Assembly (NCBI GenBank): GCA_045628725.1
Contig: JAZQPT010000098.1
Coordinates: forward strand, 1 to 21,604
DNA length: 21,604 nt
Reading direction: 5' to 3'
DNA from: JACQGD01 sp045628725
Lineage (GTDB): Bacteria; Patescibacteriota; Saccharimonadia; Saccharimonadales; Saccharimonadaceae
The translations under genes were made by a program, and so were the position numbers. Below the pieces are notes generated by a model. It saw only the letters and a list, made by a program, of their open reading frames with translations. It searched no databases and had not been told where the DNA came from. Of the stretch, positions 8,007 to 13,835 are shown piece after piece. Positions within the stretch are counted from its first letter, which is position 1, and each line of letters starts with the position of its first letter.

Positions 8007-8126
8007 CACATGACCTCCTTGCCTTACAACCTCTACATATTTAAGCATACGCTCATTGATTCAAAAGAATTGTAATAATTTTTACAAAAATGAAATCGGT
8101 CTCGGTTAGCTATTTAATAAAGCACT

Positions 8127-8151
8127 GTGCTTATGCCACAAAGCACTTTTT
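8127..8151 (+). terminator. Terminator-like hairpin in the divergent surface-locus promoter region
   Basis: On the plus strand GTGCTT (8127-8132) pairs with AAGCAC (8141-8146) and is followed by five T and then GTTTGTT. A direct copy of AAAGCACT (8119-8126 and 8140-8147) allows an alternative hairpin. It lies upstream of the plus-strand promoter, so it would stop antisense or read-in transcription and not the operon itself. Confidence 0.4.
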
Positions 8152-8156
8152 GTTTG

Positions 8157-8185
8157 TTGTTATAATTATTTTTTTGTTGTATAAG
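8157..8185 (+). promoter_or_regulatory. Promoter of the sortase operon
   Basis: TTGTTA (8157-8162), a 17-base spacer and TATAAG (8180-8185) precede the ATG at 8221. The mRNA leader would be about 30 bases and contains AAGGGAG, six bases before the start. Confidence 0.6.
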
Positions 8186-8220
8186 TGAAGTTACAGAAGC
8201 ATTAATGAAGGGAGTGTGAG

Positions 8221-8838
8221 ATGAACAAGATAATCCAACTAGTTTGTGCGGTCGCTATTGGTATTGGTTCTATTGCCATCGTGCCAACGGTGGGCGCAGA
8301 ACCATCACAACCAGCCAAAACCTGTAACAATATCGTCATTAAGAACACCGGTCCAGAGTCGCACAATAACGGCACATGTACTGTAAAAGTCGAAGCAAAG
8401 GTAGTATGTACGAATAACGTATATGTGCTCGACAGCAATTCTCAGTCAGCCGCTACTGGCCAAGCAGCTATTTACGGGACAACAAATAGCAACACAGCAA
8501 TAAGCGGAGACGCAACAAATAGCAACGGCCAATCTGTCGAGATCGGTGCGACATGTGCAGCGGCTAATCCCGACGCTCCCGTAGTACCGACGGCGCCAGT
8601 AGCACCAACGACGCCACCGTCCAGCCCAAGTGCATCGGACACGTCGACTACACCAGCCGGAGGCGCCGGAGCCGCTGCACCAGCACCACAGCCAGCACCG
8701 CGCAGCATTACAAGCCTGCCTGATACTGCCACAAATAGCACAACGACGATCATTGCGTCGACAATCTTTGCGGCTGTTATGTTGTTCGCAGCAACACGTA
8801 TCACGGCAGTAGCCTATCAACGTATTAACCAAGGATAA
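8221..8838 (+). CDS. Sortase-anchored surface protein with one NTGxxSHNN module and LPDTA signal
   Basis: 205 aa. A signal peptide (1-26, ending V-G-A) is followed by a single module related to the minus-strand repeat proteins: NTGPESHNN at 42-50 and a TTNSNTAISGDATNSN region at 87-102. Four cysteines (35, 53, 63, 112) bracket and interrupt the module, which is unusual for the locus and could form two disulfides. A Pro/Ala/Thr-rich wall-spanning stretch (about 113-162) leads to LPDTA (166-170), a hydrophobic helix (about 175-192) and a short tail with two Arg. This is the layout of a sortase sorting signal with Ala in place of the usual Gly. The start follows AAGGGAG. The sortase gene begins seven bases downstream, so this is its likely dedicated substrate. 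Confidence 0.88.
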   Translation: MNKIIQLVCAVAIGIGSIAIVPTVGAEPSQPAKTCNNIVIKNTGPESHNNGTCTVKVEAKVVCTNNVYVLDSNSQSAATGQAAIYGTTNSNTAISGDATNSNGQSVEIGATCAAANPDAPVVPTAPVAPTTPPSSPSASDTSTTPAGGAGAAAPAPQPAPRSITSLPDTATNSTTTIIASTIFAAVMLFAATRITAVAYQRINQG

Positions 8839-8845
8839 ATAGACC

Positions 8846-9439
8846 ATGCTACCCGCTCGATTACAGCTCATTGGAGGTGCGGCATTACTATACCTAATAG
8901 GCATTAGTAGTATCGTGATGCTCTTGGTTGATAATTCTCAGGCGGCAGAACCAGCACCGCGCACTATGGCGCCAGCGGCAATACACAAACCGGCTACGCC
9001 CCGGTTTGTGGTGCTGTCTGGCACACCCGTACGCGTTGTTATACCCGATTCAGGCATCGATATTATCGTAGGAAGTGGCGACTATAATACCGAGACAAGA
9101 GAATGGTCACTAAGCGATACGCAGGCAAGTTTTGCAACGATGACCACACCACCCAACAACGCATCTGGCAATACCCTCATATATGGTCATGGCACGGATG
9201 CTGTATTCGGACCTATCGGTACAACCAACCCACAGCCAAACGCACAAGCACTGCTATACACCGACAACGGTCATATATTTTTGTATAGATTTCAATCGGT
9301 ACGCGACCTAACCCCGGACGATACTGCAATTCTATACGACACCGTCGGCCCTCCGCGAATGACTATTCAAACATGCACCGGTATGTTTAGTGAATGGCGT
9401 ACAATGTTTGAATTTAGTTTCGAAAAGGTCTTGGAATGA
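8846..9439 (+). CDS. Sortase (membrane-anchored cysteine transpeptidase)
   Basis: Cleaves a sorting signal on an exported protein and transfers it to a cell-surface acceptor. 197 aa with an N-terminal membrane anchor (about 7-27) and an extracellular beta-barrel. Catalytic residues are visible: His115 in IYGHG, Cys177 in TIQTC and Arg185 in EWR. The TLxTC-type motif is changed to T-I-Q-T-C-T-G. The size and single N-terminal anchor fit class D/E/F-like sortases; I cannot decide the class by eye. The gene is seven bases after its probable LPDTA substrate and overlaps the next gene by ATGA, so all three should be translated together. Confidence 0.93.
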   Translation: MLPARLQLIGGAALLYLIGISSIVMLLVDNSQAAEPAPRTMAPAAIHKPATPRFVVLSGTPVRVVIPDSGIDIIVGSGDYNTETREWSLSDTQASFATMTTPPNNASGNTLIYGHGTDAVFGPIGTTNPQPNAQALLYTDNGHIFLYRFQSVRDLTPDDTAILYDTVGPPRMTIQTCTGMFSEWRTMFEFSFEKVLE

Positions 9440-10251
9440 TGTGGATTTATATCTGCCTCGCCTATTTTGTTTTCATTAGCCTTGTCGTTATCGTCGCAAT
9501 ATGTGTCGATGATATCCGTTCGGTGCAACAACACAAAAAAGCCAAGCGCCACCCCTACGCATCGTGGCTACGCAGACGACCGCACCTTACGATATACGTC
9601 GTCGGTCGGTCAAAAACAGGGCGTGCTGTTACGGTAAAGAGTATTCAAAAAACTCGCTATCGTCATCGAACAATTATAACGTCGCTGCAAGCGCCTATTC
9701 GTATTACAGCAGAACATACCGTTATCATTCCAGCGGGTAATAGTGTGTCACATGCTCAGCTGATCAAGGCCGCGCAGTGCTTTACTCATAGTCCATTGTT
9801 GGTTTATCGTGTTATGCCTCAACTACGAACAATTACCGCCGTCCAAGATATGTTATTCAACTACCGCAGCATCATTCAGAGTGTAACGATTAAAGCTCAA
9901 AACGGCATTTATACTGTCGTTCCATACAAAAAAATCATTCCCGTATTCATATTTGCAACAAGTATCGCTACCAGCGTGTTGCTGTCGGGCGTCATTATTT
10001 ATGCGACCTATTTAGCGATACCGCTACACCAACCAGCACTCTTGCTTGCCATCATAGGCGCTGGCATCATCTACTGTTTGACGGCAGTTTGCGCCGATAC
10101 TCAGCTTGATGCCAAATCTAAACTTTACTATTGCCTACTATCGCCAGTATCGTATGGCTTTTTCTATATATCGGCAGTACTTGCGGCCGCAATGACAATA
10201 CCATCGTTTATCAATCTACGATTCGTTAAAACTTCTGGCGAATATGACTGA
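9436..10251 (+). CDS. Four-helix membrane protein, possibly degenerate family 2 glycosyltransferase
   Basis: 271 aa, translationally coupled to the sortase by an ATGA overlap. Topology: one N-terminal helix (5-23), a basic cytoplasmic domain (25-165) and three C-terminal helices (about 168-192, 199-219, 230-252). The segment RPHLTIYVVGRSKTGRAVTV, followed by K-S-I-Q-K-T-R-Y, looks like the first beta strand and helix of a GT-A glycosyltransferase of family 2, where P-x-V-T-I-I-V is followed by S-I-x-x-Q-x-Y. The helix arrangement also matches processive membrane members. The metal-binding DxD and the QxxRW motif are not visible and the domain is about 150 residues too short, so catalysis is doubtful. 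It could instead be a regulatory or scaffold partner of surface assembly. The 3' end overlaps the convergent FAD oxidase gene by 26 bases. Confidence 0.65.
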   Translation: MMWIYICLAYFVFISLVVIVAICVDDIRSVQQHKKAKRHPYASWLRRRPHLTIYVVGRSKTGRAVTVKSIQKTRYRHRTIITSLQAPIRITAEHTVIIPAGNSVSHAQLIKAAQCFTHSPLLVYRVMPQLRTITAVQDMLFNYRSIIQSVTIKAQNGIYTVVPYKKIIPVFIFATSIATSVLLSGVIIYATYLAIPLHQPALLLAIIGAGIIYCLTAVCADTQLDAKSKLYYCLLSPVSYGFFYISAVLAAAMTIPSFINLRFVKTSGEYD

Positions 10252-11884
10252 AGCTAAAGTCCCAGTCTGCGTCTGTCTTCTTTTTAGGATTAAAGATATT
10301 TTGCGGATCGTAGAGATGTTTAATGTCTTTGAAGTGTCCAAGAATAATCGGTCCATATTGCTGCTCTAACCACGGACCACGAACGAGTCCATCGTTATGT
10401 TCACCGCTAATACTACCGCCGTATTTCAATACTAGCTCATTTACTTCTCGCTGTGACGGCTCTAATTTTGCACGCTCTTTTGGATCTTCGATCTTCATCA
10501 ATGGGATCACGTGGAAATTACCATCGCCCATATGTCCTGCGATTGTTGCAAATAATTTATACTTCTTGATAATCTCTTGCAGCTTTGGCAAGAACTCAGG
10601 AAGGTGTTCTGGCGGTACGATAAAGTCATCTATATACGGTGCGGTATGTTTATCTTTTACTTTGCTACGCAAAATCTGAAAACTGTAGCGTCGCATAACC
10701 CAGAACTTTTCACTCGCTCCTTCAGTAGGCGCTTCTTCGAATCCATTAATTTCGTATCGCACACGATAGCCGCGCAGATTTGCATGAAGTGCTTTTACTT
10801 TTTCACGCACTTCCTCTTCGGTGTCGCCATTAAATTCAACCATCAAAATTAGCTTTGGCACACCGCGTAGTAATTGCACTCCAGTCGTTATCAAACTTAA
10901 GAGAAGTTTTATAAAGCGAACTGGGCCAAGCAGCTTTAGGAAACTAGGCATGAAACGAATACATAGCCATAGCGTCTGGTCGTCAAAACTTTCAAATGTC
11001 GCTGGCTTACTTTCTAGTACTTTTGGAATTAATTCGCCCAGTTCGTTTGTATTTTTAAGGAATAAAATCAATAATCCGCTATGTGCACGACGTGGTACAA
11101 GTTTGAATTTAATGTCAGTGATTAACCCAAGCGTTCCCTGTGCGCCAACGAACAGTTTCGTCAAATCAAACACGCCCGTATCACGGTTCCAAATATTCCA
11201 TAAATGATACCCTGTCGAATCTTTCGATACCTTTGGCTGCGCTGCTTGCAACTCGTCGTAGTTTTTGTCGAGAAGTTCAAATGTCCGAGTGTATAGGTTG
11301 CCTTCAAAGTCACCTTGGTTCATCTTTGCGTTCAATTCTTCGCGGTTGAGTGGCTTAACGACATACTCGTTTCCGTCGCTCAAGATGACAGTTAGTTCGG
11401 TCACGAAATTATCTGTTTTACCGTATTCGAGTGATTTTTCACCCCCTGAATTATTGCTTGCCATGCCGCCAACTGAGGCTAAATCACGGCTAGCTGGATA
11501 GCTTGGGAGTAACGCGTTTAATTTTAACGTTTCGGCGTCAAATTCACGAAACAACATACCTGGTTGCACTCGTGCCGATTCGGCCGTTACTTCGTGCATA
11601 TTCTTCATGTATTTACTAAAATCAAGTACGATCGATTCGCCAATAGCGGCGCCCGACATGTCAGTACCGCGGCCACGCGGAACGATGTTTAGTTCTGGGT
11701 TAGCTGCTTTGTTCGCCGCAACAAATTTGACGACGTTTTTGACATCTTCAGTGTCTTTCGGAAATCCAATTAACTGAGGTGTCAGCTCGAAGAGGCTAGC
11801 ATCATGTGAGTAAAATTCGCGCAGCTCGTCAGAGGTATCGAGGTCACCTTTAAAAATCTTTGAAAGTTCTGTTTTTAAATCCAT
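10226..11884 (-). CDS. FAD-binding oxidase/dehydrogenase, GlcD (glycolate/D-lactate oxidase) type
   Basis: 552 aa flavoprotein of the vanillyl-alcohol-oxidase superfamily, which oxidises 2-hydroxy acids such as D-lactate, glycolate or D-2-hydroxyglutarate; the exact substrate cannot be read from sequence. The N-terminal FAD-binding domain shows PRGRGTDMSG and SVGGMASNNSGGEKSLEYG. The C-terminal oxidase domain shows GHMGDGNFHVIPL and SGEHNDGLVRG, the expected active-site and metal-binding histidine motifs. There is no fused iron-sulfur domain, unlike many long D-lactate dehydrogenases. I chose the ATG at 11884: the homologous part begins there (MDLKTELSK), a TACAGT -10 box ends six bases before it, and the upstream in-frame extension to 12007 looks non-homologous. 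The transcript is probably leaderless. It converges with, and overlaps by 26 bases, the membrane protein gene. Confidence 0.9.
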   Translation of the reverse strand: MDLKTELSKIFKGDLDTSDELREFYSHDASLFELTPQLIGFPKDTEDVKNVVKFVAANKAANPELNIVPRGRGTDMSGAAIGESIVLDFSKYMKNMHEVTAESARVQPGMLFREFDAETLKLNALLPSYPASRDLASVGGMASNNSGGEKSLEYGKTDNFVTELTVILSDGNEYVVKPLNREELNAKMNQGDFEGNLYTRTFELLDKNYDELQAAQPKVSKDSTGYHLWNIWNRDTGVFDLTKLFVGAQGTLGLITDIKFKLVPRRAHSGLLILFLKNTNELGELIPKVLESKPATFESFDDQTLWLCIRFMPSFLKLLGPVRFIKLLLSLITTGVQLLRGVPKLILMVEFNGDTEEEVREKVKALHANLRGYRVRYEINGFEEAPTEGASEKFWVMRRYSFQILRSKVKDKHTAPYIDDFIVPPEHLPEFLPKLQEIIKKYKLFATIAGHMGDGNFHVIPLMKIEDPKERAKLEPSQREVNELVLKYGGSISGEHNDGLVRGPWLEQQYGPIILGHFKDIKHLYDPQNIFNPKKKTDADWDFSFSHIRQKF

Positions 11885-11890
11885 ATCTCC

Positions 11891-11920
11891 ACTGTAGCAC
11901 TTGAGAGTAAGTAGGCACAA
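11891..11920 (-). promoter_or_regulatory. Promoter of the FAD oxidase gene
   Basis: On the minus strand TTGTGC (11915-11920), 18 bases, then TGC-TACAGT (11891-11896), an extended -10. Only six bases separate the -10 from the ATG at 11884. The remainder of the 310-base gap up to 12194 holds the terminator below and a few weak inverted repeats (for example AGCAGCT at 12093-12099 with 12112-12118), but I see no gene. Confidence 0.55.
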
Positions 11921-12143
11921 GCATTTCCTTATGATCAGCCCGTTATATGCCATTATCAACGTAAAAATGCTTACCTTTTGAATAAAACTCTTCAAATCTG
12001 ATTGCACCGCTGCTGAATTTGTATGATTCTACACCCCGTTGAATGCAACTATTACGATGGCCGTCAATATACTAATCATAACAATGACAATCAGCAGCTC
12101 TACCATCGTAAAGCTGCTACGAGATACCCTATTAACCTAACAA

Positions 12144-12176
12144 AAGCTCCCGCATGCACGCCGCATGCGGGAGCTT
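12144..12176 (-). terminator. Intrinsic terminator of the YggT-family gene
   Basis: A perfect 14-bp stem AAGCTCCCGCATGC / GCATGCGGGAGCTT with a 5-base loop lies 19 bases after the stop codon. On the minus strand it is followed by TTTTGTT. Confidence 0.9.
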
Positions 12177-12194
12177 ACTACTGTCACTATCGAA

Positions 12195-12593
12195 CTATGC
12201 CGTTCGCGAGTTTGACCCAAGTGTGAAGAGTTTTGCAATGCCCCAGCCCACGAGAACATAAATAAGAATCGCTACAACCGAGCTAATCTCAAATACTGAT
12301 GAGCCGTATGTCGGCGTATAGCTAAAAATACCAAAGAATGGTGCCGCGAATACTCCGCTCAGCGCATATACAAAATCAACAAATCCGTTGCCTTGATTTG
12401 CCGCAAGTAGTAACAATACAATTCGTATAAGAAGCAGTGCAACAATGACTCCCACAATATAGTAAATAACTCGTTTAGCAATTACTGACGTAGGAGCAGT
12501 ACTTTCTTCGCGAACTGTTTGTCGTTCAACTGCCGTGCCGTCGTCCTGAATCCGTTCCGTCCTTACTTCTGTCGTCTGTCGTTCTTCGTCCAT
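12195..12593 (-). CDS. YggT-family membrane protein
   Basis: 132 aa. A charged cytoplasmic N-terminus (about 1-38, with repeated Glu/Arg/Thr) precedes a YggT-type core: YYIVGVIVALLLIRIVLLLL, A-N-Q-G-N-G-F-V-D-F-V-Y-A-L-S, APFFGIF, and a final helix ending G-W-G-I-A-K-L-F. The A-N-x-x-x-x-F-x-x-x-x-Y and A-P-F-x-x-I-F spacing is characteristic of this family. Family members have been linked to cell division, osmotic tolerance or envelope biogenesis, but the biochemical role is not established. The start follows AAAGGA by six bases, and an extended -10 promoter lies just upstream. It is monocistronic, with its own terminator. Confidence 0.85.
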   Translation of the reverse strand: MDEERQTTEVRTERIQDDGTAVERQTVREESTAPTSVIAKRVIYYIVGVIVALLLIRIVLLLLAANQGNGFVDFVYALSGVFAAPFFGIFSYTPTYGSSVFEISSVVAILIYVLVGWGIAKLFTLGSNSRTA

Positions 12594-12625
12594 GGAAATT
12601 CCTTTCGGCTTAATATCGTAGCAAA

Positions 12626-12634
12626 ATTATAGCA
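12626..12634 (-). promoter_or_regulatory. Extended -10 promoter of the YggT-family gene
   Basis: TGC-TATAAT on the minus strand lies 33 bases upstream of the ATG at 12593. The -35 region (CTTGTT or CCTTGT at 16-17 bases) is weak, as is usual with an extended -10. Confidence 0.55.
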
Positions 12635-12728
12635 CCTTTATGTAAAAAACAAGGTTAATTATATTACACAATAGCAGCCTAGTTACTGTAGGAATATTGA
12701 GCGTCGCTACTTGCTCTAATATCATATG

Positions 12729-12756
12729 AAAACCCCGCCTACGAATAGACGGGGTT
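12729..12756 (-). terminator. Intrinsic terminator of the GNAT gene
   Basis: The stem AACCCCG/CGGGGTT (12731-12737 / 12750-12756) with a 12-base loop is followed on the minus strand by TTTT. It is preceded directly by a second 8-bp hairpin (12757-12777) that contains the stop codon. Confidence 0.85.
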
Positions 12757-12762
12757 GTGGAA

Positions 12763-13428
12763 TTAAGGCAATTCCACATTCTGCTCGGCCCACTGCATGA
12801 CAGCGATAGTACGCTTACGCGCCTCGACCATTCGTTTCGTTGGTCGGTCACCGTGCCACCAGTTGGACCAGAAAGGGTCATTCGGATTCAGACACTCCAG
12901 GTTGTCCTGATGATGTAGTTTTCCGTCCGCAAAATGCGTATTTCGCGCCACATACACTAGGTCGTACCCTGATTTTTGTAGCGCTTTTAGGCTGGCTACA
13001 TTTCCTTGGACGACAACCGACATAACCCGGTCGAGTCCCATTTCGTGAAACCCGTACCACGTCCTCGCCATGTGAATACGCGAAGCAATACCTTTACCCC
13101 AGTATTCCTTGCGGAATATCAGCGAGCCACTCGTCGCCTGATACATATGGCTTCGCTCGATATTATGTAGCGCTGTCGATCCAATGACCGTTCGTGTACC
13201 GCCATCAATTACCCAGATGCCCCAGACGATACTCTTCGGATCTTTTCGCACCGATTCGTACCATTCCTCCTCATCTTCGTGTACTTTCACCCCTGTTGAT
13301 AGGAACTTCAGGATACCATGCTGCTGCATTCCGGGACTTACAAATTCTCTCAGCACCTCTTTTGTAATTGGCGCGAGTTCGATCTGCAGTCCGTTGACGT
13401 TCATTCGCATAATTGGTCCGAATGACAT
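12763..13428 (-). CDS. GNAT acetyltransferase, RimJ/RimL type
   Basis: 221 aa. Transfers an acetyl group from acetyl-CoA to an amine; the substrate could be a protein N-terminus, a small molecule or an antibiotic, and the sequence does not decide. The acetyl-CoA pyrophosphate loop is at 109-115 (YWGKGIA), preceded by the strand TSGSLIFRKE, and motif B is at 143-155 (NVASLKALQKSGY). The C-terminal extension (about 160-221) is Trp/His/Asn-rich (DPFWSNWWHGD) and longer than in a minimal RimJ-type enzyme. The start at 13428 follows AAAGGA by six bases. The mRNA leader is about 200 bases long and highly structured, with a leader ORF and a terminator, so expression is probably controlled by attenuation. 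Inducible expression of this kind is common for antibiotic-modifying enzymes, but a resistance role here is only inferred. Confidence 0.88.
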   Translation of the reverse strand: MSFGPIMRMNVNGLQIELAPITKEVLREFVSPGMQQHGILKFLSTGVKVHEDEEEWYESVRKDPKSIVWGIWVIDGGTRTVIGSTALHNIERSHMYQATSGSLIFRKEYWGKGIASRIHMARTWYGFHEMGLDRVMSVVVQGNVASLKALQKSGYDLVYVARNTHFADGKLHHQDNLECLNPNDPFWSNWWHGDRPTKRMVEARKRTIAVMQWAEQNVELP

Positions 13429-13442
13429 TGTTTTTCCTTTCT

Positions 13443-13613
13443 CGGTTTCGTTATTTACGAAACCGGATAAGCCCCTAGGTCTGTTGGATTGAAAAAGCCT
13501 CCGAGTCCTGGAGGCTTATCTAGTGTCACAAATTGTGAGAATTTACGAGAGAAGATAAGCCATATCACTAAAGACACCATTATTTGTGGCGGCGCTTTGC
13601 TTGAGGTGATATG
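13443..13613 (-). promoter_or_regulatory. Structured attenuator leader of the GNAT gene
   Basis: Read 5' to 3' on the minus strand: stem P1 CATATCAC/GTGATATG (13606-13613 / 13561-13568); stem P2 of 9 bp, GGCTTATCT/AGATAAGCC (13553-13561 / 13513-13521); terminator P3 AAGCCTCC/GGAGGCTT (13510-13517 / 13495-13502) with a U-run; another copy of GGCTTATC (13466-13473) that can also pair with the P2 3' arm; and a last hairpin CGGTTTCG/CGAAACCG (13443-13450 / 13458-13465) just before the ribosome site. P2 and P3 share bases 13513-13517, so they are mutually exclusive: P2 acts as antiterminator. I recognise no known riboswitch class and no T-box motif. Confidence 0.75.
13492..13517 (-). terminator. 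Leader terminator upstream of the GNAT gene
   Basis: Stem AAGCCTCC/GGAGGCTT with a 7-base loop, followed on the minus strand by three further U after the stem (five T in all at 13492-13496). It sits 64 bases before the GNAT start codon and has no gene upstream on that strand except the leader ORF, which marks it as an attenuator. Confidence 0.85.
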
Positions 13614-13629
13614 ACGTATGTAAAATCAT
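13543..13629 (-). CDS. Putative 28-codon leader peptide of the GNAT gene
   Basis: An ATG-initiated ORF begins six bases after the TATAAT -10 box, so it would be translated from a leaderless mRNA. The peptide starts MILHTSYHLKQSAATNN and ends MAYLLS-stop. Its codons 6-8 form the 5' arm of stem P1, codons 21-23 the 3' arm, and codons 23-26 the 5' arm of antiterminator P2. A ribosome reaching the stop codon would cover the P2 arm and favour the terminator; one stalled earlier would free it. There is no run of a single amino acid, so control by one tRNA is unlikely. Stalling by a ribosome-targeting drug is an alternative. The peptide itself is inferred. Confidence 0.5.
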   Translation of the reverse strand: MILHTSYHLKQSAATNNGVFSDMAYLLS

Positions 13630-13635
13630 GCTTTT

Positions 13636-13663
13636 ATTATAGCATATTATTTTTTTAACACAA
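13636..13663 (-). promoter_or_regulatory. Promoter of the GNAT leader
   Basis: On the minus strand TTGTGT (13658-13663), 16 bases, then TGC-TATAAT (13636-13641), a consensus extended -10. It is divergent from, and eight bases away from, the plus-strand -35 at 13671. Confidence 0.8.
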
Positions 13664-13670
13664 GCATATA

Positions 13671-13720
13671 TTGACTTTTTATCAATAGCGTTCTATAATA
13701 TATATACTGTCACATGACAG
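13671..13720 (+). promoter_or_regulatory. Strong plus-strand promoter with palindrome at +1
   Basis: TTGACT (13671-13676), 17 bases, TATAAT (13694-13699). The palindrome CTGTCACATGACAG (13707-13720) begins at about the transcription start. It could be an operator or the 5' hairpin (CTGTC-ACAT-GACAG) of the RNA. Confidence 0.8.
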
Positions 13721-13744
13721 AAGGTTACCAGGAAACTATAATAA

Positions 13745-13770
13745 CCCCGCACCGTTTATTCGGTGCGGGG
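13745..13770 (+). terminator. GC-rich hairpin ending a ~75-nt leader or small RNA
   Basis: The 10-bp stem CCCCGCACCG/CGGTGCGGGG with a 6-base loop is followed by TGCTTCATTTTA. Together with the promoter at 13671 it delimits a possible RNA of roughly 75 bases (13706-13781). That RNA also contains GGTTA/TAACC (13723-13727 / 13742-13746), which competes for the first two C of the terminator stem. It may be an attenuator of the glycosidase-like gene or an independent small RNA. The U-run is interrupted. Confidence 0.55.
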
Positions 13771-13820
13771 TGCTTCATTTTAAATCCACTTGATAGATAG
13801 CCTTGAATTGACGGCTACGC

Positions 13821-13826
13821 TATACT
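13821..13826 (+). promoter_or_regulatory. -10 box directly upstream of the glycosidase-like gene
   Basis: TATACT lies nine bases before the ATG at 13836. There is no ribosome binding site, so this would give a leaderless mRNA. The -35 is weak; TTGAAT (13803-13808) is 17 bases from an alternative TATATC at 13826. Confidence 0.4.
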
Positions 13827-13835
13827 ATATCTACC

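Noticed and set aside
8074..8091. TTGTAA-N6-TTACAA inverted repeat upstream of the minus-strand surface operon, compared with the repeat at 564-603
   Set aside because: Arm length and spacing differ and the sequence is A/T-rich, so a shared regulator site is not supported.
8446..8904. Long minus-strand ORFs over the sortase-substrate gene
   Set aside because: They arise from the low-complexity Pro/Ala/Thr repeats; the translation is Cys/Arg/Trp-rich and has no start signal, while the plus frame has signal peptide, module and sorting signal.
12057..12140. 27-codon hydrophobic plus-strand micro-ORF before the YggT terminator
   Set aside because: No ribosome site or promoter, and it overlaps inverted repeats; probably chance.
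13466..13561. T-box riboswitch as explanation of the GNAT leader
   Set aside because: The conserved T-box sequence (AGGGTGG-type) and specifier-loop architecture are absent; leader-ORF attenuation fits better.
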